A stretch of DNA of 64,000 nt, from contig LANB01000001.1 of the NCBI GenBank assembly GCA_000964245.1, positions 3,909,501 to 3,973,500 on the forward strand, in the 5' to 3' direction. The DNA comes from Cellvibrionaceae bacterium 1162T.S.0a.05 (GTDB taxonomy: Bacteria; Pseudomonadota; Gammaproteobacteria; Pseudomonadales; Cellvibrionaceae). The position numbers and the translations under genes are program-made. Below the pieces are notes generated by a model. The model did no database searches. It was given only the letters and a program-made list of their open reading frames with translations, and was not told the DNA's origin. How positions within the stretch are numbered: the first letter of the stretch is position 1; every line of letters begins with the position of its first letter. This document shows positions 35,869-44,176 of the stretch, piece after piece.

Positions 35869-37086
35869 ATGACTGAATCCCCATTGTTTGCCCGCCAGCC
35901 CATTTTTGACCACAACAATCAGGTTGTCGCCTATGAATTACTGTTTCGCCACAGTGATGCCAATTATTCCGGCGTTATTGATGGTGACCAGGCGAGTTCA
36001 CACGTTTTACTCAACACCTTTGGCAATCATAAGTTCGCCGATGTGACGGATGGGAAACGTGCATTTATTAATTTTACTCGCAATCTGCTCCTGCAGCCGC
36101 CTGACCTGCCCCGCGACAAGATCGTTATTGAAATTCTTGAGGACATAAATGCTGACGACGCCATCGTCGATGGCTTAACGCGCCTCCAAAAAAGTGGCTA
36201 TACACTAGCTCTCGATGATTACTTTATAAATCGGGATACACAGCGAATGTTACGGTTCGCACAAATTGTAAAAGTCGATGTATTGTCACTGAGTAAAAAA
36301 CAAATAAAAAAATACGTTGACCATTTAAAACCTTTGAAGGTCACGCTACTCGCAGAAAAAATAGAAGATTACGCGATGCTCGAGGAGTGCAAGGCGCTGG
36401 GTTTTGAATACTTTCAAGGTTATTTTTTATGTAAGCCTGAAATCATTCGCGGGCTAAAAGTCAGCGCAAATCAAACTGCCATACTGCGCTTGATTTCAAC
36501 CATCAATGATGAAAACTCAAGGCATGATGACATCGTGTCAGCAGTCTCATCTGACGCAGGCTTAAGTTATAAAATTATTAAATTAGTAAATTCTCCAGCT
36601 GTAGGCCTGAGCCAGAGGATCGAATCACTCTCGCAAGCCATTGCTTTACTTGGGCTCGAAAAAATCAAGAACTGGGCAAATTTTATATTGATGGCAAATC
36701 AGGGCAATAAACCAAAGGAGCTCAGCATAATCAGTTTAAGCCGCGCAAAATTTTGTGAGCAAATCGGCATGCAACTTGAAAATAAAGAACATGGACAAAA
36801 ATGTTTTACCGTAGGCTTGCTGTCCACGCTTGACTCATTTTTTAATCTGCCACTGGCAACGCTACTCGATGATCTGAATTTATCTGACGACATCCGCGAG
36901 GCCTTGCTGAACAAGACTGGCAATGCCGGAAAAACCCTGAAAACCGTTCAACATTATGAACGCGGAGAATGGCCAGAAATTGACTGGCAATTTCTGGCAA
37001 GCAAAAACCTGGATTCCGAAAAACTCAACGACTGCTATTTAAATAGCTTAAGCTGGGCCACCCGTTTCACTCAGGCTTTAAACTAG
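35869..37086 (+). CDS. EAL-HDOD signalling protein (YuxH-like)
   Basis: 405 residues. The N-terminal EAL-like domain (about 5-190) has ELL in place of EAL (YELLFRHS), FINF, EILEDI, LALDDYFIN instead of D-D-F-G-T-G, VKVD, AEKIEDY and YFQGYFLCKP. Several metal-site residues survive, but loop 6 is altered, so phosphodiesterase activity is doubtful. The C-terminal HDOD domain (about 200-395) includes SYKIIKLVNSPAVG and AIALLGLEKIKNWANFI. Such proteins usually bind or relay c-di-GMP signals. The end overlaps the convergent glutaredoxin-like gene by 20 bp. Confidence 0.9.
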   Translation: MTESPLFARQPIFDHNNQVVAYELLFRHSDANYSGVIDGDQASSHVLLNTFGNHKFADVTDGKRAFINFTRNLLLQPPDLPRDKIVIEILEDINADDAIVDGLTRLQKSGYTLALDDYFINRDTQRMLRFAQIVKVDVLSLSKKQIKKYVDHLKPLKVTLLAEKIEDYAMLEECKALGFEYFQGYFLCKPEIIRGLKVSANQTAILRLISTINDENSRHDDIVSAVSSDAGLSYKIIKLVNSPAVGLSQRIESLSQAIALLGLEKIKNWANFILMANQGNKPKELSIISLSRAKFCEQIGMQLENKEHGQKCFTVGLLSTLDSFFNLPLATLLDDLNLSDDIREALLNKTGNAGKTLKTVQHYERGEWPEIDWQFLASKNLDSEKLNDCYLNSLSWATRFTQALN

Positions 37087-37303
37087 CCAGCCAAACTGCC
37101 AGGCCTTGGGCATCAAACGGCCACCCGAGCTCATCGGCACTGGGTTCATGTTTAAGTACTGGAATGCGCACACCATAAAGTGCAAACAATTGCTCATCGA
37201 AAGCAATTTCCTGGAGCTGCACCTCAAGCCCTGCCGCCTGAGTGAGCGCCAGAGCGTGATCACATAAGTGACAACCTTCCGTGGTATATAGAATAAAAGG
37301 CAT
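37067..37303 (-). CDS. glutaredoxin-like thiol protein (DUF836-type)
   Basis: 78 residues, thioredoxin-like. The active site is C11-H-L-C14 in YTTEGCHLCDHAL, and the cis-proline region is VRIPVLKH. The C-terminal part ELGWPFDAQGLAVWL matches small glutaredoxin-like proteins of unknown substrate. Its stop overlaps the end of the EAL-HDOD gene by 20 bp in the opposite direction, and its start shares one base with the FHA gene stop at 37303, so it is cotranscribed with the FHA gene. Confidence 0.8.
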   Translation of the reverse strand: MPFILYTTEGCHLCDHALALTQAAGLEVQLQEIAFDEQLFALYGVRIPVLKHEPSADELGWPFDAQGLAVWLASLKPE

Positions 37304-38196
37304 TAAGAGAGAAAGAGAAAATAGCCTGCTGCCACCAACGCAACCACCACAACTCCGATAATAACGAGCTTCATACTTCCACCCTCGTTCGACTCCTCGA
37401 CCCTGGGTTGCGCCTGTGTGACATTGCCGGCCTTTTTAGGGCTCGCAGCCTGACGCTGTTGTGGACGTGGCTTGGGTGTGGGTGACCGGGTTTCTCCCAC
37501 TTTGATAGCGGGACGAACGTTAGTTTTGTCCAGATCCGCTTGTGGCCGGAGCATTGTGCTGTCTGAATCGTCCTGCGGGCCATTAACGAGGAAGGTCAGC
37601 GTATCAAAGCTTAATTCATCGCCATCGCGCAAGAGAGAGCGTTGCACCTGCTTACCGTTCACATAGGTTCCATTTGAAGAGCGTAAATCTTCGACCTCAA
37701 GATTTTCACCCGAAAAACTCAAACGCGCATGTCGCCGTGATAAATGTGCAACACCGAGCGTAATATCGCATTCATTGGAACGGCCAATTACAACCTCTCG
37801 ATCAATAGGAAAACTGCGATTTGCAAGCGCTGTATTCATAGCCTTCAGGCTCCAGACACTGGCCTGCACTGAGGGCTCCGGTGCAGCCGCTGCGACAGCT
37901 TCTCTCCCCTGTTTCGGGTCTACAAGGCTGAATACCTGATCGCCCACAGTAAGTTCGTCACCGTGAACCAGCTGCCGCTCCCCCTTCAGGGCTTCGCCAT
38001 TGACCAAAACCAGGCCGGCATCACCGAGGTTTCGCAACAGCACGCTGTCCTGACTGACTTCCATCTCTGCCTGACAGGCAGCGACATTGCTGTCTTCTAC
38101 TGGAATCTCGCAGCTGGTGTCACTACCAATGGTATATTTTGCATCCACCAGCCAAAGTGGGCGTTTTTCACTATTCTTATATTGGATTTGTAACAT
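37303..38196 (-). CDS. tandem FHA-domain membrane protein
   Basis: 297 residues. The first FHA-like domain (about 15-95) is weak: IGSDTSCEIPVEDSNV without the S-x-x-H core. The second (about 118-190) is canonical with IGRSNECDITLGVAHLSRRH followed by ARLSF and DLRSSNGTYVNG, so it should bind phosphothreonine. A Pro/Lys/Gln-rich linker (PTPKPRPQQRQAASPKKAG) leads to a C-terminal TM helix (LVIIGVVVVALVAAGYFLFL), a tail-anchored layout. It is divergent from a PP2C phosphatase gene, suggesting one Ser/Thr signalling pair. No kinase lies in the window. Confidence 0.92.
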   Translation of the reverse strand: MLQIQYKNSEKRPLWLVDAKYTIGSDTSCEIPVEDSNVAACQAEMEVSQDSVLLRNLGDAGLVLVNGEALKGERQLVHGDELTVGDQVFSLVDPKQGREAVAAAAPEPSVQASVWSLKAMNTALANRSFPIDREVVIGRSNECDITLGVAHLSRRHARLSFSGENLEVEDLRSSNGTYVNGKQVQRSLLRDGDELSFDTLTFLVNGPQDDSDSTMLRPQADLDKTNVRPAIKVGETRSPTPKPRPQQRQAASPKKAGNVTQAQPRVEESNEGGSMKLVIIGVVVVALVAAGYFLFLS

Positions 38197-38371
38197 TGAT
38201 CCTACTCCACACCGAAAGTCATCAATTGTATATGCTCTACAACTCGACTAACTTTATCTTAATATGTGAAACTTACCAAGGAAATCAATGAATTAAAGCG
38301 ACTAATTCGAGACATCTTCACGATTTTGGTTTAGTCTCTTTAAGTAGATTCGCAAGGCAGACAAGAATTTT

Positions 38372-39145
38372 ATGCAGCTTAAGCGCCATGCCGCCGGAAC
38401 GGATGTAGGACTCCAGCGGACCAATAATGAAGATAATTTTTTGTGTAGTGATAGCCTCAACCTCTGGGCAGTCGCAGACGGCATGGGAGGCCACGCTGCC
38501 GGTGAAGTCGCCAGCGAAATAACCAACGAAACACTCAGGAAAGAATTCGAACGCGGCACCAGCCTCAGCGATGCCATTCAAAGTGCACATCACGCCGTAC
38601 TCAACGCCGCAGCTAAAGGAATTGGCGGTCAGGGCATGGGTTCAACCATTGTTGCCCTCTACTCTGATGCGGGTAAATATCAGATTGCCTGGGTGGGTGA
38701 CAGTCGCGCCTACCTGTGGTCACCCACCAAAGAAAAGAAACTCAAGCAAATCAGCCGTGATCACAGCTACGTGCAGATGCTTTATGAGTCCGGTGCTATC
38801 GCCGAAGAGGAGCTCAGCACTCACCCCGAAAAGAATATTATTACGCAATGTCTTGGATCAATTGATTTGGATAATGTCCAGGTCGATTTGGCAGAAGGAC
38901 TATGGCACGAAGGCGAACGCATTCTGCTGTGTAGTGATGGTCTCTCCGATTTTGTTAGCAATGAAGAAATGATAGATATTCTCAGCAAAACAGTGGACAT
39001 CGAAAAAGCCGTCAAGGAACTTATCCAAAGTGCATTAGACCGCGGTGGCCGCGACAACATTACCGTTGTTTTGGTAGAGGCACCCGACAAATGGACGGTA
39101 ACAATGCAGAAAATTCGGGGCACCCTGCGCAAAATATTTTCCTGA
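38372..39145 (+). CDS. PP2C-family serine/threonine phosphatase
   Basis: 257 residues, complete PP2C (PppA/Stp1 type). Metal-site motifs are GLQRTNNEDNF, AVADGMGGHAAGEVAS, WVGDSRAYL, ILLCSDGLSDFVS and GGRDNITVVLVE, with all key aspartates present. It is cytosolic, without TM or signal. It would remove phosphate from Ser/Thr, probably from partners read by the FHA protein encoded divergently 175 bp away. A PAP2-like gene follows after 18 bp. Confidence 0.95.
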   Translation: MQLKRHAAGTDVGLQRTNNEDNFLCSDSLNLWAVADGMGGHAAGEVASEITNETLRKEFERGTSLSDAIQSAHHAVLNAAAKGIGGQGMGSTIVALYSDAGKYQIAWVGDSRAYLWSPTKEKKLKQISRDHSYVQMLYESGAIAEEELSTHPEKNIITQCLGSIDLDNVQVDLAEGLWHEGERILLCSDGLSDFVSNEEMIDILSKTVDIEKAVKELIQSALDRGGRDNITVVLVEAPDKWTVTMQKIRGTLRKIFS

Positions 39146-39163
39146 CGGTTTTAATGCTGTGCC

Positions 39164-39811
39164 ATGTCAAGTTTAATTCATCCCATATACAAACGCGTGG
39201 ACCTATGGTTTTTCCTGGCCTGCGTGCTCTTTTTTTATGCCCTTCCGAACCTGGATCTACGCATTGCACAACATTACTACAATGGTGAGTTCTTTTTTCA
39301 CAGTGAAAACCCATACGTCCAATTCGTAAATTGGTTATTCGCCCGAATTCATTTTTTCTATTTAACCTTATTTGTATTTTTTGGGCTTCGTTATTTTTAT
39401 CGCGACAAACACGAAGAAAAGAAATTTTATTTCTTTCTCGTCCTATGCCTTGTTCTCTCCTACTCCCTCGCGTGGATAATCAGCAATTCTACCTTTGGGC
39501 GCCCTCTGCCATTGCAAATTATTGAATTTGGTGGCCCCTTACAATACAGCGCCCCCTTTTATCCTGGCGAATGCATTCAACGTTGCGCCTTCGTAAGCAG
39601 TCATGCGAGCCTGGGCTTTTTCATCATGGCCGTTGCCTGGGTACGCAAACAAAAGGTCTGGATTCTCCTGGGTTGTGTTTTGGGTATCACTGTGGGTTTT
39701 GTCAGAATGATTCAGGGAACCAGCTTCTTGAGTGATGTTGTTTTTGCTGGCTGGCTCTGTTGGTTTGTTTGCGTGTTACTGGCGCGCAAAATGAAAATGC
39801 CACGTATTTGA
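39164..39811 (+). CDS. PAP2-like membrane protein with degenerate active site
   Basis: 215 residues with about six TM helices. It has the outline of lipid A phosphatase-like PAP2 proteins: motif 1 near FGRPLP, motif 2 AFVSSHASLGFF and motif 3 VRMIQGTSFLSDVVFAGW. In active enzymes motif 1 begins with Lys, motif 2 is S-G-H and motif 3 has His seven residues after Arg (QG-x-H-F). Here the Lys is absent, G is S, and that His is replaced by Ser (T-S-F). The catalytic nucleophile therefore seems lost, although the fold and the Arg and Asp remain. It may be a binding or transport variant. It follows the PP2C gene by 18 bp. Confidence 0.8.
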   Translation: MSSLIHPIYKRVDLWFFLACVLFFYALPNLDLRIAQHYYNGEFFFHSENPYVQFVNWLFARIHFFYLTLFVFFGLRYFYRDKHEEKKFYFFLVLCLVLSYSLAWIISNSTFGRPLPLQIIEFGGPLQYSAPFYPGECIQRCAFVSSHASLGFFIMAVAWVRKQKVWILLGCVLGITVGFVRMIQGTSFLSDVVFAGWLCWFVCVLLARKMKMPRI

Positions 39812-39849
39812 CTTTTCTTGTTTACTTTTCTTGTTTACTTTTCTTTTTC
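39811..39849. repeat. 13-bp tandem repeat, three copies
   Basis: ACTTTTCTTGTTT at 39811-39823, exact again at 39824-39836, then a degenerate third copy ACTTTTCTTTTTC at 39837-39849. The first base is the A of the PAP2 TGA stop. The array is pyrimidine-rich and is probably slippage-prone. Confidence 0.85.
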
Positions 39850-39956
39850 ATTTACCGAGTGCGACGTAAGACCAGCCGACACCGTCGCGGCAGGCACACG
39901 CGACGGTTCTACATTCCGATGTAAGCTGTAGTCTTCACCTCAGCCCCCAACAAAAA

Positions 39957-41288
39957 CTAACGCCACCACAAAGCAAGCTGAGGAAAGGCTATCAACAAGG
40001 CTAATGCAACAAGCTGCAAGGCGATAAAGGGTAAAACAGAACGATAAATATCGGGCAAACTCACTTCAGGAGGAGCAACACTTTTCAGATAAAACGCTGC
40101 GGGACCGAAGGGTGGCGACAAAAACGATACTTGCATGTTCATACAAAACAGCACACCAAACCAAATAGGATCGTAGCCCAGCTTCACAACGATGGGAACA
40201 AATACCGGCATGGTTAACATCGCGATGCCGACCCAATCCAGGAATAAACCTAGAATAAAAAGGATAAACATCATCAACAACAATATCGCAAGGGGGCTGC
40301 CGCCTGCAAAGTTTAACAGCAGGCTCTCAACAAACGTCATGCCCTGCATTGCTGTGTAAACACCCACAATTAAACTGGCACCGACGCCAATCCAGATGAT
40401 CATGCCGCAAGTGCGCATGGTCTGGATTGCACTTTCCTTGAGTAAACTCCAATTCAATTCACCGCGCAACCAGGTACAAAAAGCCATTCCCGCAGCGCCA
40501 ATTGCGGAAGCTTCGGTGACTGAGGCAATGCCTTTGTAGATGCTTCCGAGAACGGCGAATGCAACCAGAACCGGCAACACAACCCCTTTTAACAAGCGCA
40601 TTTTTTCTGCGGCCGTTAAAGTGCTTTCCTCCGCTGTCGCTCGCGGAGCGAGCGCCGGGTTCAGGGCGCAGCGGCCAACGATGTAAGCCACATATAAACT
40701 TGCGAGCACTAATCCTGGCACGAAGGAGGCGGTAAATAATTGGCCAATAGACACGTTGGCGTAGAGACCATAAATAATCAAAACAATGGAAGGGGGAATC
40801 ATGGTTCCCAATGCGCCGCCCGCACACACGGTACCAATGGCAAGGTTTTTATCGTAGCCGAGGCGCAGCATTTGCGGTAAAGCAAGCAAACCAAGTAACA
40901 CGGTTTCACCACCAATAATGCCGGACATCGCTGCCAGAAAAACGGCCACTATCAGTGTTTGCACCGCGACACCTCCGGGTAAGCGCCCGGAGAAAACTTT
41001 CATGGCGTTAAACAAATCCTTGGCGATACCAGAACGGTCAAGAATGGCCGCCATCAAGACGAACATTGGCACCGACACGAAAACATAGGAATTTACAAAA
41101 CCGTAGAGTCGCCGCACCAACATTGGTAAATACAGCGGGCCGACCCAGAAGAAGACGAAAAACAAGGCAACCAGGCCTGTCACGAAAGCCAGGGGGATGC
41201 GCATTGCCAACAATAAAAACATCAGGGCCAGCAGTAGTACACTGCCCCACTCTATGCCCATAGCTGAAATATTCAGTACTTCAAACAT
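39957..41288 (-). CDS. dctM: TRAP transporter large permease DctM
   Basis: 443 residues with about 12 TM helices, the standard size for DctM. Marks are LAFVTGLVALFF, GGETVLLGLLALPQMLRLGYD, GTMIPPSIVLIIYG, ITEASAIGAAG-like (VTEASAIGAAGMAF) and LFLDWVGIAMLTMPVFVPIV. With DctQ it forms the Na+-driven importer fed by the binding protein DctP. The first 8 bases overlap the end of dctQ. It ends the xylD-xylX-dctPQM operon, so the cargo is probably a pentonate such as D-xylonate (inference). Confidence 0.96.
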   Translation of the reverse strand: MFEVLNISAMGIEWGSVLLLALMFLLLAMRIPLAFVTGLVALFFVFFWVGPLYLPMLVRRLYGFVNSYVFVSVPMFVLMAAILDRSGIAKDLFNAMKVFSGRLPGGVAVQTLIVAVFLAAMSGIIGGETVLLGLLALPQMLRLGYDKNLAIGTVCAGGALGTMIPPSIVLIIYGLYANVSIGQLFTASFVPGLVLASLYVAYIVGRCALNPALAPRATAEESTLTAAEKMRLLKGVVLPVLVAFAVLGSIYKGIASVTEASAIGAAGMAFCTWLRGELNWSLLKESAIQTMRTCGMIIWIGVGASLIVGVYTAMQGMTFVESLLLNFAGGSPLAILLLMMFILFILGLFLDWVGIAMLTMPVFVPIVVKLGYDPIWFGVLFCMNMQVSFLSPPFGPAAFYLKSVAPPEVSLPDIYRSVLPFIALQLVALALLIAFPQLALWWR

Positions 41289-41826
41289 CCTGATTCTCGC
41301 TTGCTGTATTTTCTTGTGTTGTATGCGAATTAAATTGAAGTACTAACTGCAATATAAATTGCACCACCATAATCACCAGCACGACAAATAAAAAACTGCG
41401 CACAATGGCGGGTATTGCTGGGTCCCAGGCACTGCCGGAGCGTTCCGGTTGCCAGTTACCCAAGGGGCCGAAAAGCGAGCTTTTCGCCACAAAATATGCG
41501 CCGTAGGCCATCGCTGCGACATAGATTAAACATAAGACCAGAGAGATATAATCAAGAACAGATTGCAGCTTGCTCCCAAAAGAAAATTTGGCTAGCGCTT
41601 CATAGATCACGGTGATGCGAATGTGTTTATCCTGAGCAACGCAATAACTGCCGCCGTAAATAAAACACATCGCGCAGAAAAGAATCGTCGTCTCATGAGC
41701 CCACACCGTGGGCGCATTAAAAACATAGCGTAGGACGACCTCAAGCACACTGATTACAACACTGCAAAGAAACAGCAATGAGAGCAGGTCGCCAATTCTG
41801 ACGACCCAACGATCCAAAAAATTCAT
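41281..41826 (-). CDS. dctQ: TRAP transporter small permease DctQ
   Basis: 181 residues, four TM helices. The family pattern E-V-x-L-R-Y-V-F-N-x-P-x-x-W-A-x-E is present as EVVLRYVFNAPTVWAHE, followed by MCFIYGGSYCVAQDKHIRI. It is the small partner of DctM in the inner membrane. It lies between dctP (11-bp gap) and dctM (8-bp overlap). Confidence 0.94.
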   Translation of the reverse strand: MNFLDRWVVRIGDLLSLLFLCSVVISVLEVVLRYVFNAPTVWAHETTILFCAMCFIYGGSYCVAQDKHIRITVIYEALAKFSFGSKLQSVLDYISLVLCLIYVAAMAYGAYFVAKSSLFGPLGNWQPERSGSAWDPAIPAIVRSFLFVVLVIMVVQFILQLVLQFNSHTTQENTASENQDV

Positions 41827-41837
41827 TTTTTACCTAT

Positions 41838-42887
41838 TTATTGTTTTTCGAACCAGGCGACCAGCGTGTCGTAAACTTTCCTGGCACTGGCGGATTTTTC
41901 TGCAAACTTTAACCATTCATTTTGTGCAATCATGCGAAATTTTTCGCGCTCTTCCGCACTCCAGTCGTGAACAGTGATTTTGCCGCTAGCTTTGGCTTCT
42001 GCGACAGCAGCTTCATCTCGCTGACGCAATATTTCAAGCATGGAGTCCGACATTTCCTTCACTGATTGTTGCAGCAATGTTTGTTGTTCCGAACTCAACG
42101 CAGACCACTTTTTCAAGTTCATCGAAACATCAATACTCGGCACCGAGTGGAAACCCGGATAGACGGGATGCGCAGCAATGTCATGCATACCCTGCTGGTG
42201 ATTCACAGAAAAAACGGTGTAATCCGCTGCATCGATCAAGCCCTTATCGAGGGAGGTATACACTTCAGACGAGGGTAAATTTACCGGCGACGCACCCGCC
42301 GCTGAAAATACACTCTGCACGAGCCCCTCAGGCGCACGAATTTTCAAACCTTTCAGATCAGCAACGCCATTAATGGGCACTTTGGAAACCAGAGCTTCCA
42401 GACCAGTCGTAATTGCACCAATAAATTTCACACCATAGGGTGTCAGCAATTCATCATAGAGTTCGCGGCCACCACCCTCTTCTATGAAGCGCAACATTTC
42501 TTCCGGCTGACTCCAGGCACCAACGGTATTCCCCAGAAGGCCAAAGGCCGGGTCTTTACCCGAAAAATAACCGGAGGCCGTTATATGTCCATCAAGAAAG
42601 CCAGCAGAGATTGCTTCAAGCGTTTCCGAGTGCTTCACAATGGCTTCTACAGGCACCATGGTGATACGAATTTGACCTTGTGTGAGTTCTGCAACTCGGG
42701 CAGCCCAGCGCTCCTGTTCAACATAAATATAGCTGCCGCTATTTTCACTTGATTGAAAGGTCAGTTTGAGGGTTTTTGTTTGACCCGCTTCATCATCACC
42801 GCTTTTGTTTCCACAAGCAGATAGCAGGACAAAGACCAACAAGAACAAGGTGTATTGTATATGGCTTATTATCTTTATCTTTTTCAC
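41838..42887 (-). CDS. dctP: TRAP transporter substrate-binding protein DctP, lipoprotein
   Basis: 349 residues. The lipoprotein signal is TLFLLVFVLLSAC (lipobox LSAC), unusual for TRAP receptors of Gram-negative bacteria, which are mostly free in the periplasm. The body has LKLTFQSSENSGSYIYVEQE, LKGLKIRAPEGLVQSVFSAAG (with the carboxylate-binding Arg in KIRAP), LPSSEVYTSLDKGLIDAADY and a helical C-terminus. The conserved Arg implies a carboxylate ligand. The ATG is coupled to the xylX stop (ATGA at 42884-42887). The adjoining genes suggest an aldonate ligand. Confidence 0.94.
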   Translation of the reverse strand: MKKIKIISHIQYTLFLLVFVLLSACGNKSGDDEAGQTKTLKLTFQSSENSGSYIYVEQERWAARVAELTQGQIRITMVPVEAIVKHSETLEAISAGFLDGHITASGYFSGKDPAFGLLGNTVGAWSQPEEMLRFIEEGGGRELYDELLTPYGVKFIGAITTGLEALVSKVPINGVADLKGLKIRAPEGLVQSVFSAAGASPVNLPSSEVYTSLDKGLIDAADYTVFSVNHQQGMHDIAAHPVYPGFHSVPSIDVSMNLKKWSALSSEQQTLLQQSVKEMSDSMLEILRQRDEAAVAEAKASGKITVHDWSAEEREKFRMIAQNEWLKFAEKSASARKVYDTLVAWFEKQ

Positions 42888-44065
42888 AGTAATCCCCTTG
42901 CGGCCAGATTTTTTATGAGTGCTCGCGTACCAAAAGTCCAGGCAGGAATCGCATCAGAACGGTTCATCCAGTTCACCAGTGTGCCAAGCTTGCCGCTGCT
43001 AATACTGACTTTATCGCCTGGCTTATGCGAAAAACCTTTTCCGGCCTCGCCACGTTCATCGACTGGTGCGAACATTGTTCCCAGGAATAACACCAGGCCA
43101 TCGGGGTATTGATGAAAGTCACCAATGGTTTGTGCAACGAGATCTTCCGGACTGCGGCTGATTTTACTCATTGAGCTGAGCCCTTGCATCACAAAACCAT
43201 CTTCGCCTTCAACTTTTAACGCAATATCAGCACTTTTTATATCAGCAAGTGAAAACTGCTCGTCAAACAGGCGGATAAAAGGGCCTAGCGCACATGAACC
43301 ATTGTTATCTTTGGCTTTACCCAGCAAAAGTGCAGAGCGGCCTTCAATATCACGCAGGTTCACATCATTCCCCAGAGTTGCGCCGCGAATCTGCGCTTTT
43401 GAATTCACAACGAGGACGACTTCAGGCTCGGGATTATTCCATTCAGAAGCCGGATGCAAACCCAACTCAGCGCCGAGCCCAAGAGATGACATTGGCTGGC
43501 TTTTACTGAATATTTCCGCAAAAGGTCCGATACCCACTTCAAGATACTGTGACCAAACGCCTTTTTCGATCAATACCGTTTTCAGTTTCATTGCCGAATC
43601 CGAGCCCGGCTTAATGGCAGAAAGCTCGTTGCCGATCACGTCCGTGATTTCCTTACGCAGGGATTCCGCGCGATTAAGATCACCGGCGGCTCGCTCTTCA
43701 ATTACTCGCTCCAGCATACTGGCTGCGAAGGTGACACCACTGGCTTTGATCGCTTGTAGATCGATCGGCGAAAGCAAGGAAGGCTGCTTGCTGTCATGCT
43801 GGAAATGCAAACTGTTTTTAAGCGCTGCATCCAGAGTACAAACTGGATTGAACGACCCGCTAAGCTTCGCTGGCAAATCATCCAGCTCCATCAATTCGCT
43901 TACTGTCGGGGCAAGTGAACTAATGTCAAATAATGTATCTTGCCGCAAAAGTACCGGAGTGGGCCCCGCCTTTTCCGGCTCCCAAACACGGCCAATTAAG
44001 CAGGCTTGCTGATAGTCAGCCGGCAAAATGTCATTGCTGGCCATTGCAGTTTTTACGTTAGTCAT
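42884..44065 (-). CDS. xylX: FAH-family 2-keto-3-deoxy-pentonate dehydratase (XylX-like)
   Basis: 393 residues of the fumarylacetoacetate hydrolase superfamily. The metal-site region is PEPEVVLVVNSKAQIRGATL, then GNDVNLRDIEGRSALLLGKA and SCALGPFIRLFD. This longer type matches XylX of the Weimberg pathway and its L-arabinonate counterparts, which turn 2-keto-3-deoxy-pentonate into 2-oxoglutarate semialdehyde. Its place after a xylonate-type dehydratase (112-bp gap) supports this. Whether the substrate is D-xylo or L-arabino cannot be read. No 2-oxoglutarate semialdehyde dehydrogenase or pentose dehydrogenase is in the window. Confidence 0.85.
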   Translation of the reverse strand: MTNVKTAMASNDILPADYQQACLIGRVWEPEKAGPTPVLLRQDTLFDISSLAPTVSELMELDDLPAKLSGSFNPVCTLDAALKNSLHFQHDSKQPSLLSPIDLQAIKASGVTFAASMLERVIEERAAGDLNRAESLRKEITDVIGNELSAIKPGSDSAMKLKTVLIEKGVWSQYLEVGIGPFAEIFSKSQPMSSLGLGAELGLHPASEWNNPEPEVVLVVNSKAQIRGATLGNDVNLRDIEGRSALLLGKAKDNNGSCALGPFIRLFDEQFSLADIKSADIALKVEGEDGFVMQGLSSMSKISRSPEDLVAQTIGDFHQYPDGLVLFLGTMFAPVDERGEAGKGFSHKPGDKVSISSGKLGTLVNWMNRSDAIPAWTFGTRALIKNLAARGLL

Positions 44066-44176
44066 ATCGTTATTATTTATTCAAAATTACTAATTCAAAA
44101 ATTGGGTTAAGAGAATTTTTATTTTTACTCAACTTTCATCATTCGCATTCCATTAATCACCTTTTACTCACGCAGT

